This document shows positions 18,315 to 26,300 of a stretch of 46,746 nucleotides of DNA, in pieces (within the stretch, counting starts at the first letter, position 1; every line of letters begins with the position of its first letter). The DNA is from Brevundimonas sp. Its GTDB lineage: Bacteria; Pseudomonadota; Alphaproteobacteria; Caulobacterales; Caulobacteraceae. A program made the translations under genes and the position numbers. The DNA is taken from positions 15,117 to 61,862 of the forward strand of contig NZ_JABAZW010000010.1 in assembly GCF_018608325.1 (NCBI RefSeq), given 5' to 3'. Below the pieces are notes generated by a model. That model was not told the DNA's origin and made no database searches. It was given only the letters and a program-made list of their open reading frames with translations.

Positions 18315-19417
18315 AACGTGTCGTTGTCATGGCCTTCGCGGCGGCCTTGGTCGGCCTGGCGCTTTTGTTGTCGTGGAGTGTGAAACCGCCGCCAGTTGTT
18401 GAATCCAGACAGGCCCGCTCACGTGAACTGGTCATCGTCAGTACAACGGATACAGCTGTTTTTGCCCCGGTTATCGAGGATTTTCGGCGTTTGCACCCCG
18501 ATATCCAGGTCCGGTACCGGCTGATGGACGCCGAGCCGCTGCATGCTCATTTTCTATCGCAGGCGCGCATCGGCAAAAGCGCAGGCGACCTGTTGCTCAG
18601 CACCTCGATGGACCTGCAGGTCAAGCTGGTGAACGACGGCTATGCAGCGCCGCACTTCTCTGAAAACGCCGCCGCGTCTCCGCAATGGGCGCAGTGGCGC
18701 AATGAAGCTTTCGGAATCACCTTTGAGCCGGTGGTGATGGTCTTCAATAGCGATCTCATGCGCGGGCGGCCCATTCCGGCGTCCCGTTCGGAACTGCTCG
18801 CCGACCTGCGGCGCGATCCGGGCTTCTGGCGAAAGAGGGTCGGCACCTATGATATTGCGCGCAGCGGTGTGGGCTATCTGGTGGCCTCCCAGGATGCGCG
18901 GCTGAACAGTGACGCCGCCGTGCTGGTGGATGCATTTGGCGATATCGGCGTGGTCGCCAATGAAAACACTTGGCCCTTGTTGGACATGATCGAGCAGGGA
19001 AAGCTGGTCATGGGCTATAATCTGTTGGGGTCGTATGCGCGAAAACGCGTTGAGGACGGCGCCCGACTGACCATCGTCTATCCGCAGGAATACACGCTGG
19101 CGATTTCACGCACCGCCATCATACCTCGCAGTGCCGCCAATCCCGTGGAGGCCCATCTTTTCATGGAATATCTGCTGTCCCTGCGGGGGCAGAAGGTTTT
19201 GACGGATCGAGGGCAACTGAATGCTGTCCGTACTGAGCTGGATGGCCCGTATCTCGATATGGGCGCGCGTGCGGCCCAGATCGGCCTGCTCAAACCTATA
19301 GCACTGGGGCCGGGACTTCTGGTTTATCAGGATCAGCGCAAACGTACGGAACTGCTTGAAAGCTGGAACACCTCGATAGGCCGGACAACCGCGAATTCGG
19401 TTGTCTCCGTTCAATGA
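18311..19417 (+). CDS. Periplasmic solute-binding protein acting with the kinase (PgtC-like)
   Basis: A 368-residue protein with an N-terminal signal or anchor segment (about 2-24) followed by an extracellular solute-binding fold of the iron/AfuA kind. ELVIVSTTDTAVFAPVIEDFRRLHPDI opens the first lobe and GYNLLGSYARKR lies at the expected domain hinge. No ABC permease or ATPase gene is nearby. Instead the gene overlaps the kinase gene by ATGA. This arrangement recalls PgtA-PgtB-PgtC, in which the binding-protein-like PgtC helps the kinase sense phosphoglycerate. Here the regulated transporter looks like a citrate carrier, so the ligand may be citrate or a related acid. The stop codon itself starts the repeat that precedes the transporter gene. 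Confidence 0.82.
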   Translation: MKRVVVMAFAAALVGLALLLSWSVKPPPVVESRQARSRELVIVSTTDTAVFAPVIEDFRRLHPDIQVRYRLMDAEPLHAHFLSQARIGKSAGDLLLSTSMDLQVKLVNDGYAAPHFSENAAASPQWAQWRNEAFGITFEPVVMVFNSDLMRGRPIPASRSELLADLRRDPGFWRKRVGTYDIARSGVGYLVASQDARLNSDAAVLVDAFGDIGVVANENTWPLLDMIEQGKLVMGYNLLGSYARKRVEDGARLTIVYPQEYTLAISRTAIIPRSAANPVEAHLFMEYLLSLRGQKVLTDRGQLNAVRTELDGPYLDMGARAAQIGLLKPIALGPGLLVYQDQRKRTELLESWNTSIGRTTANSVVSVQ

Positions 19418-19443
19418 CAGGGTGCTGACAGCCTAGGCTGTCA
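19415..19443 (+). promoter_or_regulatory. Direct repeat overlapping an 18-bp palindrome upstream of the citrate transporter
   Basis: TGACAG-N5-TGACAG occupies 19415-19431, matching the site before the TonB receptor in sequence, spacing and orientation. Its second half-site begins the perfect palindrome TGACAGCCTAGGCTGTCA (19426-19443), followed by TTTTCC. The palindrome may add a third half-site on the opposite strand, or act as a weak terminator for the sensor operon. Confidence 0.65.
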
Positions 19444-19542
19444 TTTTCCTCCCAACGAATGAGGCGCGGTTGTCTGCGCCCGAGAACGAAACAGGGGAGG
19501 GGTCGCACGGATCGCTTTTCTGGAAACGGGGAGGCGACGTGA

Positions 19543-20919
19543 GTGACCGATAGTAGTGTGATCCTGACCTTGCTGGGTTTCGGCATGGTGGCCACATTTA
19601 TGGCCCTGATCATGATGCGACGTCTATCGCCTCTGGTCGCCTTGACGCTTGTTCCCATTGTCTTTGCGCTTCTGGCCGGTTTTGGCGGGCAAGAATTGGG
19701 CAAGATGATGCTGGAGGGGATCATCAAGCTGGCACCGACCGGGGTCATGCTGATGTTCGCGATTCTCTACTTCGGCTTGATGATCGATGCCGGTCTGTTT
19801 GATCCGGTCGTGCGTCAGATTCTGAAGCTTGTGGGAAATGATCCTCTGAAGATCGTTTTAGGGTCGGCCATTCTGGCCGCCTTCGTTTCGCTCGATGGTG
19901 ATGGATCGACGACCTACATGATCTGTATCGCCTCCATGCTGCCGCTCTACAAACGGCTTGGCATGAATCCGCTCAAGTTGACCTGCGTGACTATACTGGC
20001 CAGCGGCGTCATGAACCTGACGCCGTGGGGAGGGCCTCTGGCGCGGGCGGCGAGCGCGCTTCACATCGACCCCGCTGAGGTTTTCGTCCCCATGATCCCG
20101 GCCATGACGATTGGGGTTTTGGGTGTTTTCGCCATTGCTCTCTGGCTGGGGCGGGCGGAGCGCCGCAGGCTGGGATATGTCCGACTGGCGCCTGCTCCAC
20201 TCGGTTTCGATGCCCAGTTTCTGACGGGTGATAGTGCGGAAACGGTCGCTGCGGGCGGTGGTCTTGCGGCAGGCGCTGTGCAGACGTCCAATCTGCGCCG
20301 CCCGCGCCTGCTGTGGGTGAATGCTCTTCTGACGACAGTGCTGATGGTCTGTCTGATCCTGGGCGTCATGCCTTTGCCGGTGCTGTTCATGGCCGCCTTC
20401 TCCATCGCTCTACTCATCAACTATCCAAAGCTTGAGGAGCAACGGCAGCGCATTTCGGAGCACGCCAGGAATGTCATCGCCGTCGTTTCCCTGATTTTTG
20501 CGGCTGGCGTTTTCACAGGCATTCTTTCGGGAACCGGCATGGTGACCGCCATGTCCCAGAGCCTGATCGCCGTGATTCCGGCGCAGGCGGGGCCTTATCT
20601 TGCGCCCATCACAGCTCTGGTGAGCATGCCCTTCACCTTCTTCATGTCGAACGACGCCTTCTACTTTGGGGTGCTGCCGGTCGTATCGGAGGCGGCGGGC
20701 GCCTATGGCGTCACGCCCGTCGAAATGGCGCGCGCTTCGTTGATCGGGCAGCCTGTGCATCTGCTCAGCCCGCTCGTTCCTTCGACCTATCTTCTGGTGG
20801 GGCTCGCGGGCGTGGAGTTCGGAGAGCATCAGAAGTTCACCATGCTGTGGGCGGTGTTGATCTGCCTGCTGCTGATGACCGCCGCCCTGATGTTGGGCCT
20901 GTTCCCCTTCGCCGCCTGA
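19543..20919 (+). CDS. CitMHS-family citrate (or metal-citrate) transporter
   Basis: A 458-residue inner-membrane protein with about twelve hydrophobic segments. It shows hallmarks of the CitMHS family (Bacillus CitM/CitH type): an SLDGDGSTTYMI segment near residues 110-121, MNLTPWGGPLARAASAL near 155-171, and a C-terminal MSNDAFYFGVLPV. Family members take up citrate complexed with divalent cations together with protons. The start is GTG 19543, with GGGGAGG eight bases upstream; the nearby GTG at 19540 meets a stop at once. It lies 125 bp after the three-gene sensor operon, with the shared direct repeat between them. A similar arrangement of a sensor next to its transporter is known for PgtP and Tct systems. 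Confidence 0.88.
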   Translation: MTDSSVILTLLGFGMVATFMALIMMRRLSPLVALTLVPIVFALLAGFGGQELGKMMLEGIIKLAPTGVMLMFAILYFGLMIDAGLFDPVVRQILKLVGNDPLKIVLGSAILAAFVSLDGDGSTTYMICIASMLPLYKRLGMNPLKLTCVTILASGVMNLTPWGGPLARAASALHIDPAEVFVPMIPAMTIGVLGVFAIALWLGRAERRRLGYVRLAPAPLGFDAQFLTGDSAETVAAGGGLAAGAVQTSNLRRPRLLWVNALLTTVLMVCLILGVMPLPVLFMAAFSIALLINYPKLEEQRQRISEHARNVIAVVSLIFAAGVFTGILSGTGMVTAMSQSLIAVIPAQAGPYLAPITALVSMPFTFFMSNDAFYFGVLPVVSEAAGAYGVTPVEMARASLIGQPVHLLSPLVPSTYLLVGLAGVEFGEHQKFTMLWAVLICLLLMTAALMLGLFPFAA

Positions 20920-20983
20920 TCACCGCATAGTCGTAACCAGAGCCGCTAGCCTGAAACGGCGGCCAGCATAGAGAGAGAACGTC

Positions 20984-22201
20984 ATGCCCGCCCTATATGC
21001 CCGTCGTAACCCAGCCGCATGGTTTGCTGCAGCCGCCCTGATCGGTCTGCCGGCTATCGCCACAGCTCAGGCCACCCAACCTCTGCCTCTCGCCCATGCA
21101 GGGCCTTATGGCACACATGTCGAGGCCACGGTTCCGGCCTATGGAGATGCGATCGTTGAAGGGCGGCGTCTTGTCGCCGAGTTCATGACCAAGCGTGGGG
21201 TTCCAGGCGCTTCTGTCTCCATGTCCGTCAATGGTCGTCTGATATGGTCTGAAGGGTTTGGCCTCGCTGATGTCGAGCAGGGCGTGGCGGTCACGCCGTC
21301 GACCCGTTTCCGTTCGGGCAGCACCGCCAAACCGATGAGCATGGCAGCCGCAGCTGTCCTGCATGATCAGGGCAAACTGAATTTCGATGCTGTTGTTCAG
21401 GATCTGGTGCCTGACTTCCCCGTTCACAGCCGCCCCATCACCTTCCGCATGTTGGCCGGCATGTTGGGTGGTTTGCGTCACTATCGCATCGGTACGGATG
21501 ATTTCTTCAATCCGACCCAGTACGACAATGTTCTGCAGTATGTGGAGACGTTCAAGAACGATCCTCTCATCGCTGAGCCGGGCGCGACTTATTCCTACTC
21601 CAGCCCGGGCACCAACCTGCAGGGCGCCATGACACAGGCTGCGGGCGGTAAGCCTTTTCCGGTTTTGATGCAGGAATTGGTCTTTGGCCCGCTGGGGATG
21701 GTCTCGACCACTCCTGACTGGAATGACGCCATCATTCCTAACCGTACGCGCTATTATGAGCGGACCTCGGGACGTCCCACCTATCGTATCCGCGAAACCT
21801 CCTGGGGGCAGGGCGAGGGGGGGCGTGGCGTCCTTTTGAATGCTCCCTATGCGGACAACACCAACAAGTTCCCGTCGGGCGGTTATCTGACGACGCCAAA
21901 CGATATGGTGACGTTCGGAAATGCAATGCTGGCGCCTGGCTTCTATTCGGCGGCGACCCTGAATGAGCTTGTGACCGAGCAGCATACGTCGGACGGAAAA
22001 CCGACCGGCTACGGCATGAACTGGTCAGTCGGCGTAAAGAACGGTGAACGTACTTATTCCCATGGAGGTTCGTCCGTCGGCGGGAACTCCATGCTGATTG
22101 TCTATCCTGATCGTAAGGCGGTTTTCGCGATGCAGACCAATCTGACCGATTCCGACCTGGGTGAGCTCCCCGACCAACTGGCGCGTTTGTTCTTTAAGTA
22201 A
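20984..22201 (+). CDS. Secreted beta-lactamase-fold serine hydrolase
   Basis: A 405-residue protein with a signal peptide (to about residue 30, ATAQA). It has the class C beta-lactamase/DD-peptidase active-site series: S113-T-A-K116 (SxxK), a YSYSSPG segment at 203-209 in place of the usual YxN, and a SHGGSS triad near the C-terminus. The segment that is usually LLTHTSGL reads LAGMLGGL here, so the common His is a Met. Relatives include esterases, D-aminopeptidases and penicillin-binding-like hydrolases, so a substrate should not be assumed. It stands alone, 64 bp after the citrate transporter, and ends at a good terminator. It may be co-transcribed with the transporter since no terminator separates them. 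Confidence 0.87.
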   Translation: MPALYARRNPAAWFAAAALIGLPAIATAQATQPLPLAHAGPYGTHVEATVPAYGDAIVEGRRLVAEFMTKRGVPGASVSMSVNGRLIWSEGFGLADVEQGVAVTPSTRFRSGSTAKPMSMAAAAVLHDQGKLNFDAVVQDLVPDFPVHSRPITFRMLAGMLGGLRHYRIGTDDFFNPTQYDNVLQYVETFKNDPLIAEPGATYSYSSPGTNLQGAMTQAAGGKPFPVLMQELVFGPLGMVSTTPDWNDAIIPNRTRYYERTSGRPTYRIRETSWGQGEGGRGVLLNAPYADNTNKFPSGGYLTTPNDMVTFGNAMLAPGFYSAATLNELVTEQHTSDGKPTGYGMNWSVGVKNGERTYSHGGSSVGGNSMLIVYPDRKAVFAMQTNLTDSDLGELPDQLARLFFK

Positions 22202-22220
22202 CTGCCATTTGTCGCTGGCG

Positions 22221-22258
22221 ACCGTCCTGCCCGCCCCTGCGGGCGGGTCGGTTTTTTT
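22221..22258 (+). terminator. Rho-independent terminator of the serine hydrolase gene
   Basis: CCCGCCC (22230-22236) pairs with GGGCGGG (22241-22247) around CTGC. The outer ACCG/CGGT bases (22221-22224 with 22249-22252) extend the stem beyond a short bulge. A run of seven T follows. It is 20 bp downstream of the stop. Confidence 0.88.
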
Positions 22259-22260
22259 GA

Positions 22261-22450
22261 TAACGTGCAATGTTCAAATTTTTGGAATTATTTTATAATA
22301 AGGAAATTTCCATTATCAATTAATGTTGAAAATTTAACATTAAAGTTCAAAGTATAGAGTAATAATTTATTTGATATGTTGACTCCATCATCATGGATGC
22401 GTGAATGTTGTAGTTTGTTTATTTTGGTTTTGTGGTTCGTAGTTGAATGT
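22261..22450 (+). promoter_or_regulatory. AT-rich leader of the five-gene TonB operon with inverted repeats
   Basis: This stretch is strikingly AT-rich in a GC-rich window. It contains GGAAATTTCC (22302-22311) and an 8-bp inverted repeat TTAATGTT (22320-22327) / AACATTAA (22336-22343), whose arms extend imperfectly into the spacer. It very likely holds the promoter and an operator for the TonB-led operon starting at 22619. The remaining bases to 22618 contain no credible gene. Confidence 0.55.
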
Positions 22451-22618
22451 TCAAGTCCCGTCAATTTGACCTCCCTTGAGGGGCTGGCGTTGGTGTATTT
22501 TGCGATTTTTCCTAAACAACAACGCTATCGAACTGCATGGATTGAGGGGCGGCTGACGCTCTACCCAAGATGAAGACGGCGCGACGGAACTGGGGCGCGC
22601 CGGTTTCCTGGGGGATCC

Positions 22619-25009
22619 ATGAGCATTCATTTCAGCCGAACCTGGCGCATCGCCTGGTTGGCGGGCGTTGGCGCAGCCGCATTTTCTATAACCACGGGCG
22701 CACAGGCGCAGGAACAGAAGCCGACGACGCAGGGCGAAGTCGCCGGATTGGCGGACATCGTCGTCACCGCGCGCCGTCAGGAGGAGAGTCTGCTGCAGGT
22801 GCCGCTGGCCGTCACCGCCTTCAGTCAGCAGGAGATCAAGGGCTTCGGCATCACCTCGCTGGACGCCATCGCCCAGCAGACGCCAGGGCTGACCTTCGCC
22901 AACTACTCCGGCGGCTTTCTGCCCACGCCGGTGGTGCGGGGCATATCTCAGGTTAATCTGACCGACAGCGAACCTAATACGGCGATCTTTGTGGATGGCG
23001 TTCTGGTGCCCGCCCGCCGCGCACTGGGCTTTAATCAACTGGATGTCGAACGTATCGAGGTTGTGAAGGGGCCGCAGAGCGCCCTCTACGGCGGCAACAG
23101 CTTCAGCGGTGCGATCAACATCGTCACCATCAAGCCTACGGATGATTTCCGCGCCAATGCCGAGGTGACCGTCGGCGACAACAATCGTTTCGCCTCCACT
23201 CTGGCCGTATCAGGTCCGCTGGTCCCGAACCTTCTGTCAGGACGGCTGGCCGTCAATCAGAGCGACTGGGACGGTTCGTACCGGAATGTGAACCCCAGCG
23301 GCGGCGGCGATGTCGGCGGCCATAACTACAAGAGCGTGTCTGGCGCGCTTCGTCTGCGGCCGTCAGACAATCTGGATGTCATCGCCTCGGCCGATTATTC
23401 GCGCGATGCGCTGGACGAGAGGCCGCAACAGGCGATCCTGGCCGACACCGAGTTTGACGCCAACGGCAAGCCGCTGAACTGGCGCGGAGAACTGCCCTCG
23501 CTGAGCGGGCGTGACCGACGTGTGCTGTCCGGCGCCATAGGCGACCGCCGCGAACTGAAGCGCGCGCAACTGAATGTCACATGGGATACGGATTACGGGA
23601 CGCTGACAGCCCTGACCGGCTATTCGTGGGTCAGCCACTATGCGGTGCAGGATCTTGCGCGCAACGGCGGGGACGCTTCGACGCCCTTCGTCTATCAGAC
23701 GGCGTCTGGTCCGGCGACCTTCTACACCGGCCTGCTGCAGCCCAATGCGCCCAAGGAGACGGAGGACTTCAGCCAAGAGTTCCGCTTCACCACCCCCGTT
23801 GATCGTCCCTTGCGGGGTTCGGTCGGCCTTTATTACGGCCGTGCGCATCAGAAGGCGGGCGGGGGCGGAGTGAAGGCGGTCAGTCCGCTGCCAGCCAACA
23901 GTTTGGGTCTTTATCCGCGCGTGCCGGGCGTGCCCTTCTTCATCTCCATCGGCAACGGCATCTTCGGGACCTGGTTCGGTCCCGGCGATGGCCTCAATCC
24001 GAACGAATACTCCATCGACCGTTCACAGAGCCTGGCCCTGTTCGGTCATGTCGAAGGCGACCTGGGGCATCGTCTGACAGGGCGCGTTGAGCTGCGCTAC
24101 ACCCATGAAAAACGCTCGTTCTTTGACAATCTGGATGGCAACCGGGGCAAGGGCGACTGGGAGTTCGTGACTCCGCGCTTTAGCCTAGACTACCGCGCAT
24201 CCGACAATCTGCTAGTCTATGCCTCAGCAGCGAAGGGCGTAAAGAGCGGCGGCTTCTCCAGCAGCACCAATACGGGCTCTTTTGTCTATCGGCCCTATGA
24301 CCCGGAAACGAACTGGAGCTACGAACTGGGCCTGAAGGGCCTGTTCGCTAACGGGCGGGTCGCGGCTGATGTGTCGGCCTTCTACATCGACTGGACCGAC
24401 ATCGTCCTGCCCCAGACCGATGTGTCCTTCACTCCGCCCATAGTGCTGAAGGTCAATGCTGGCGACGCGGTTTCGAAGGGGGTCGAAGGTTCTGTCCGTG
24501 TCTCGTTGCTCGAAGGTCTGACGGCGCTTGTCGGCGGCTCCTATACGGATGCGCGGTTCGGCGACGCCCAGATGGATGGATTCAAGAACTTCGCCGCGTT
24601 CAAACCAAACGGAAACATCTCTGGCCAACGGCTGCCACGCCAGTCGGAATGGCAGTTCAACGCCCGCCTGAACTGGCAGCGCCATGCTTTCGGCGATGTT
24701 GAATATTTCGTCCGGCCTGACGTCTCGTATCAGAGCAAACAATATATCGGTCCTGACAACGACAGCTGGATCCCGGAACGCACTCTGGTCAATCTCAGGA
24801 CAGGGCTGGAGGCCGGGCGCTACACGCTTGAGCTCTGGGCGACCAATCTGCTCAACGACCGCAAGCCGGTGGCAGCCTATCGGGAGGTGGCGTTCAACAA
24901 CACCATCAACGGCACGACATCGACGACCAGCACGATCTTCCCGTGGCGCTACACCGTCAGCTACGGCGACCTTCGCAGTGTCGGCGCAACCCTGCGCGTC
25001 CGGTTCTAG
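22619..25009 (+). CDS. TonB-dependent outer-membrane receptor heading a five-gene operon
   Basis: A 796-residue receptor, shorter than the other three in the window and closer to siderophore or small-molecule receptors in size. The signal peptide ends near GAQAQ (about residue 31), then ADIVVTARRQEESLLQVPLAVTAF leads into the plug. The plug has AIFVDGVLV and VVKGPQSALYGGNSFSGAINI. The barrel ends in LRVRF. A GGGGGA motif six bases upstream supports the ATG at 22619. The gene is followed within 10 bp by a thioredoxin-fold protein, a di-heme peroxidase, a beta-propeller lipoprotein and an M28 peptidase, all on the same strand with gaps of 10 bp or less or overlaps. The receptor probably brings in the substrate on which these periplasmic proteins act. 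Confidence 0.93.
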   Translation: MSIHFSRTWRIAWLAGVGAAAFSITTGAQAQEQKPTTQGEVAGLADIVVTARRQEESLLQVPLAVTAFSQQEIKGFGITSLDAIAQQTPGLTFANYSGGFLPTPVVRGISQVNLTDSEPNTAIFVDGVLVPARRALGFNQLDVERIEVVKGPQSALYGGNSFSGAINIVTIKPTDDFRANAEVTVGDNNRFASTLAVSGPLVPNLLSGRLAVNQSDWDGSYRNVNPSGGGDVGGHNYKSVSGALRLRPSDNLDVIASADYSRDALDERPQQAILADTEFDANGKPLNWRGELPSLSGRDRRVLSGAIGDRRELKRAQLNVTWDTDYGTLTALTGYSWVSHYAVQDLARNGGDASTPFVYQTASGPATFYTGLLQPNAPKETEDFSQEFRFTTPVDRPLRGSVGLYYGRAHQKAGGGGVKAVSPLPANSLGLYPRVPGVPFFISIGNGIFGTWFGPGDGLNPNEYSIDRSQSLALFGHVEGDLGHRLTGRVELRYTHEKRSFFDNLDGNRGKGDWEFVTPRFSLDYRASDNLLVYASAAKGVKSGGFSSSTNTGSFVYRPYDPETNWSYELGLKGLFANGRVAADVSAFYIDWTDIVLPQTDVSFTPPIVLKVNAGDAVSKGVEGSVRVSLLEGLTALVGGSYTDARFGDAQMDGFKNFAAFKPNGNISGQRLPRQSEWQFNARLNWQRHAFGDVEYFVRPDVSYQSKQYIGPDNDSWIPERTLVNLRTGLEAGRYTLELWATNLLNDRKPVAAYREVAFNNTINGTTSTTSTIFPWRYTVSYGDLRSVGATLRVRF

Positions 25010-25019
25010 GGAGGGGATG

Positions 25020-26297
25020 ATGCACTTCAAGTTCGCATCGGGTCTGGCCCTGGCCGCCGCTCTGATCTCCACTGGCTTCGCCGCCGCGCAGACGCCGCCC
25101 GACGGCTCGTGGCGCGGAGAACTGCGGATCAACGAAGATCCTGTTCCGTTCAATTTCGAGATCGCAGGCAAGGGAGCCAGGCGCACCCTGACCCTGGTAA
25201 ACGGCGACCGCCACGACGATTATGAACTGACCCAGCGGCCGAACGGCGAATGGGGGGCTGTGCTGGGCACCTTCAGTTCCGAACTGGTGCTGCGGCCCGG
25301 TGCGGACAGTGAGAACTGGACCGGATCGTTCCGCAATCTGGCCTCGAACCGGCAGGCGTTCGACCTGCCGTTCACCGCCGGTCATGGGCGGACCGACCGG
25401 TTCGCCGTCTCGACCGCCCGCGCTCCGGTCAACGTCAACGGCGCCTGGCGTATTGATGTCGTCTCCAAACGCCCTGCGCCGCATCAGGTCGCGGAATTGC
25501 GTCAGGATGGCGACCGGGTGACCGGCGTCCTGCTAACCGTCGTCGGGGATTCACGGCGCCTACAGGGCAATATCGTCGGGGACGAGCTGTTCCTGTCAAC
25601 CTTCACCGGTCCTGCGCCGGTCTACCTGCGGGCCAAGGTCAAGCCCGACGGAACGCTGGATGGATCGCTGTCGTTCGGCGCCTTTGTCACGCTGAAGTTC
25701 ACCGGCGCGAAGGATGACGCCATCGCTCTGCCTGATCCCTTCACCGTGACGGAGATCCGAGACAGCGCAACGCCGCTAGATCTGATTCTGCCGGATGTGA
25801 CGGGACGCCAGACCGCCCTTTCCGACCCGCGTTTCCGTGGCAAGGTGGTGGTGCTGCAGATACTCGGCAGTTGGTGCCCGAACTCGATCGACGAAAGCCG
25901 CTTCTTGACCGACTGGCGCGGGAAGAACCTGGGGCGCGGCGTCGAGGTGGTTTCGGCTGCGTTCGAGGTCGCCAGCGAACTGGACGCCGCACGACCTGCG
26001 CTGGAAGCCTATCGGCGCGAGCTGGACGTGGAGCACACGCTGCTTTACGGCGGCGGTCAGGACAAGGTGGCGGCTGGCGCGCATTTCCCGCAGCTCAGCG
26101 CCGTGAACGCCTATCCGACCCTGCTGTTTCTGGACCGTCAGGGCCGCGTCAGGGCCATTCATTCGGGTTTCTCCAGCCCCGATACAGGCGTCCATTATGA
26201 GGCGTTCGTGGCCCGCTTCAACGCCACGGTCGACGCCCTGCTGAATGAACCCGTCAGTGTAGCCCAGGCTGGGGTTCCATCTGGGCCACAGGGCTGA
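25020..26297 (+). CDS. Periplasmic TlpA-like thioredoxin-fold protein with a CxxS site
   Basis: A 425-residue exported protein with a signal peptide ending near AAAQ (residue 24). Residues about 27-235 are beta-rich, with repeated DGSWRGEL/NGAWRIDV-type strands, and form a domain I cannot name. The C-terminal 170 residues are a TlpA/redoxin-type thioredoxin fold with GSWCPNS at about 283-289. Only the first Cys of the usual CxxC is present (C286-P-N-S289). It therefore may not work as a simple disulfide reductase and may form mixed disulfides or act as a chaperone. ATG 25020 is preferred to the adjacent ATG 25017 because AGGGAGG is better spaced. It lies 10 bp after the receptor and 3 bp before the peroxidase gene. 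Confidence 0.83.
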   Translation: MHFKFASGLALAAALISTGFAAAQTPPDGSWRGELRINEDPVPFNFEIAGKGARRTLTLVNGDRHDDYELTQRPNGEWGAVLGTFSSELVLRPGADSENWTGSFRNLASNRQAFDLPFTAGHGRTDRFAVSTARAPVNVNGAWRIDVVSKRPAPHQVAELRQDGDRVTGVLLTVVGDSRRLQGNIVGDELFLSTFTGPAPVYLRAKVKPDGTLDGSLSFGAFVTLKFTGAKDDAIALPDPFTVTEIRDSATPLDLILPDVTGRQTALSDPRFRGKVVVLQILGSWCPNSIDESRFLTDWRGKNLGRGVEVVSAAFEVASELDAARPALEAYRRELDVEHTLLYGGGQDKVAAGAHFPQLSAVNAYPTLLFLDRQGRVRAIHSGFSSPDTGVHYEAFVARFNATVDALLNEPVSVAQAGVPSGPQG

Positions 26298-26300
26298 GGC

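Noticed and set aside
20984..22201. Class C beta-lactamase resistance gene
   Set aside because: It has the fold's SxxK, but the YxN motif reads YSS and the usual KTG triad reads HGG, as in esterase or peptidase relatives.
22376..22573. 65-codon frame in the leader of the five-gene TonB operon
   Set aside because: The composition follows the AT-rich leader, no ribosome binding site was seen and the product resembles nothing. A leader peptide cannot be excluded but is unsupported.
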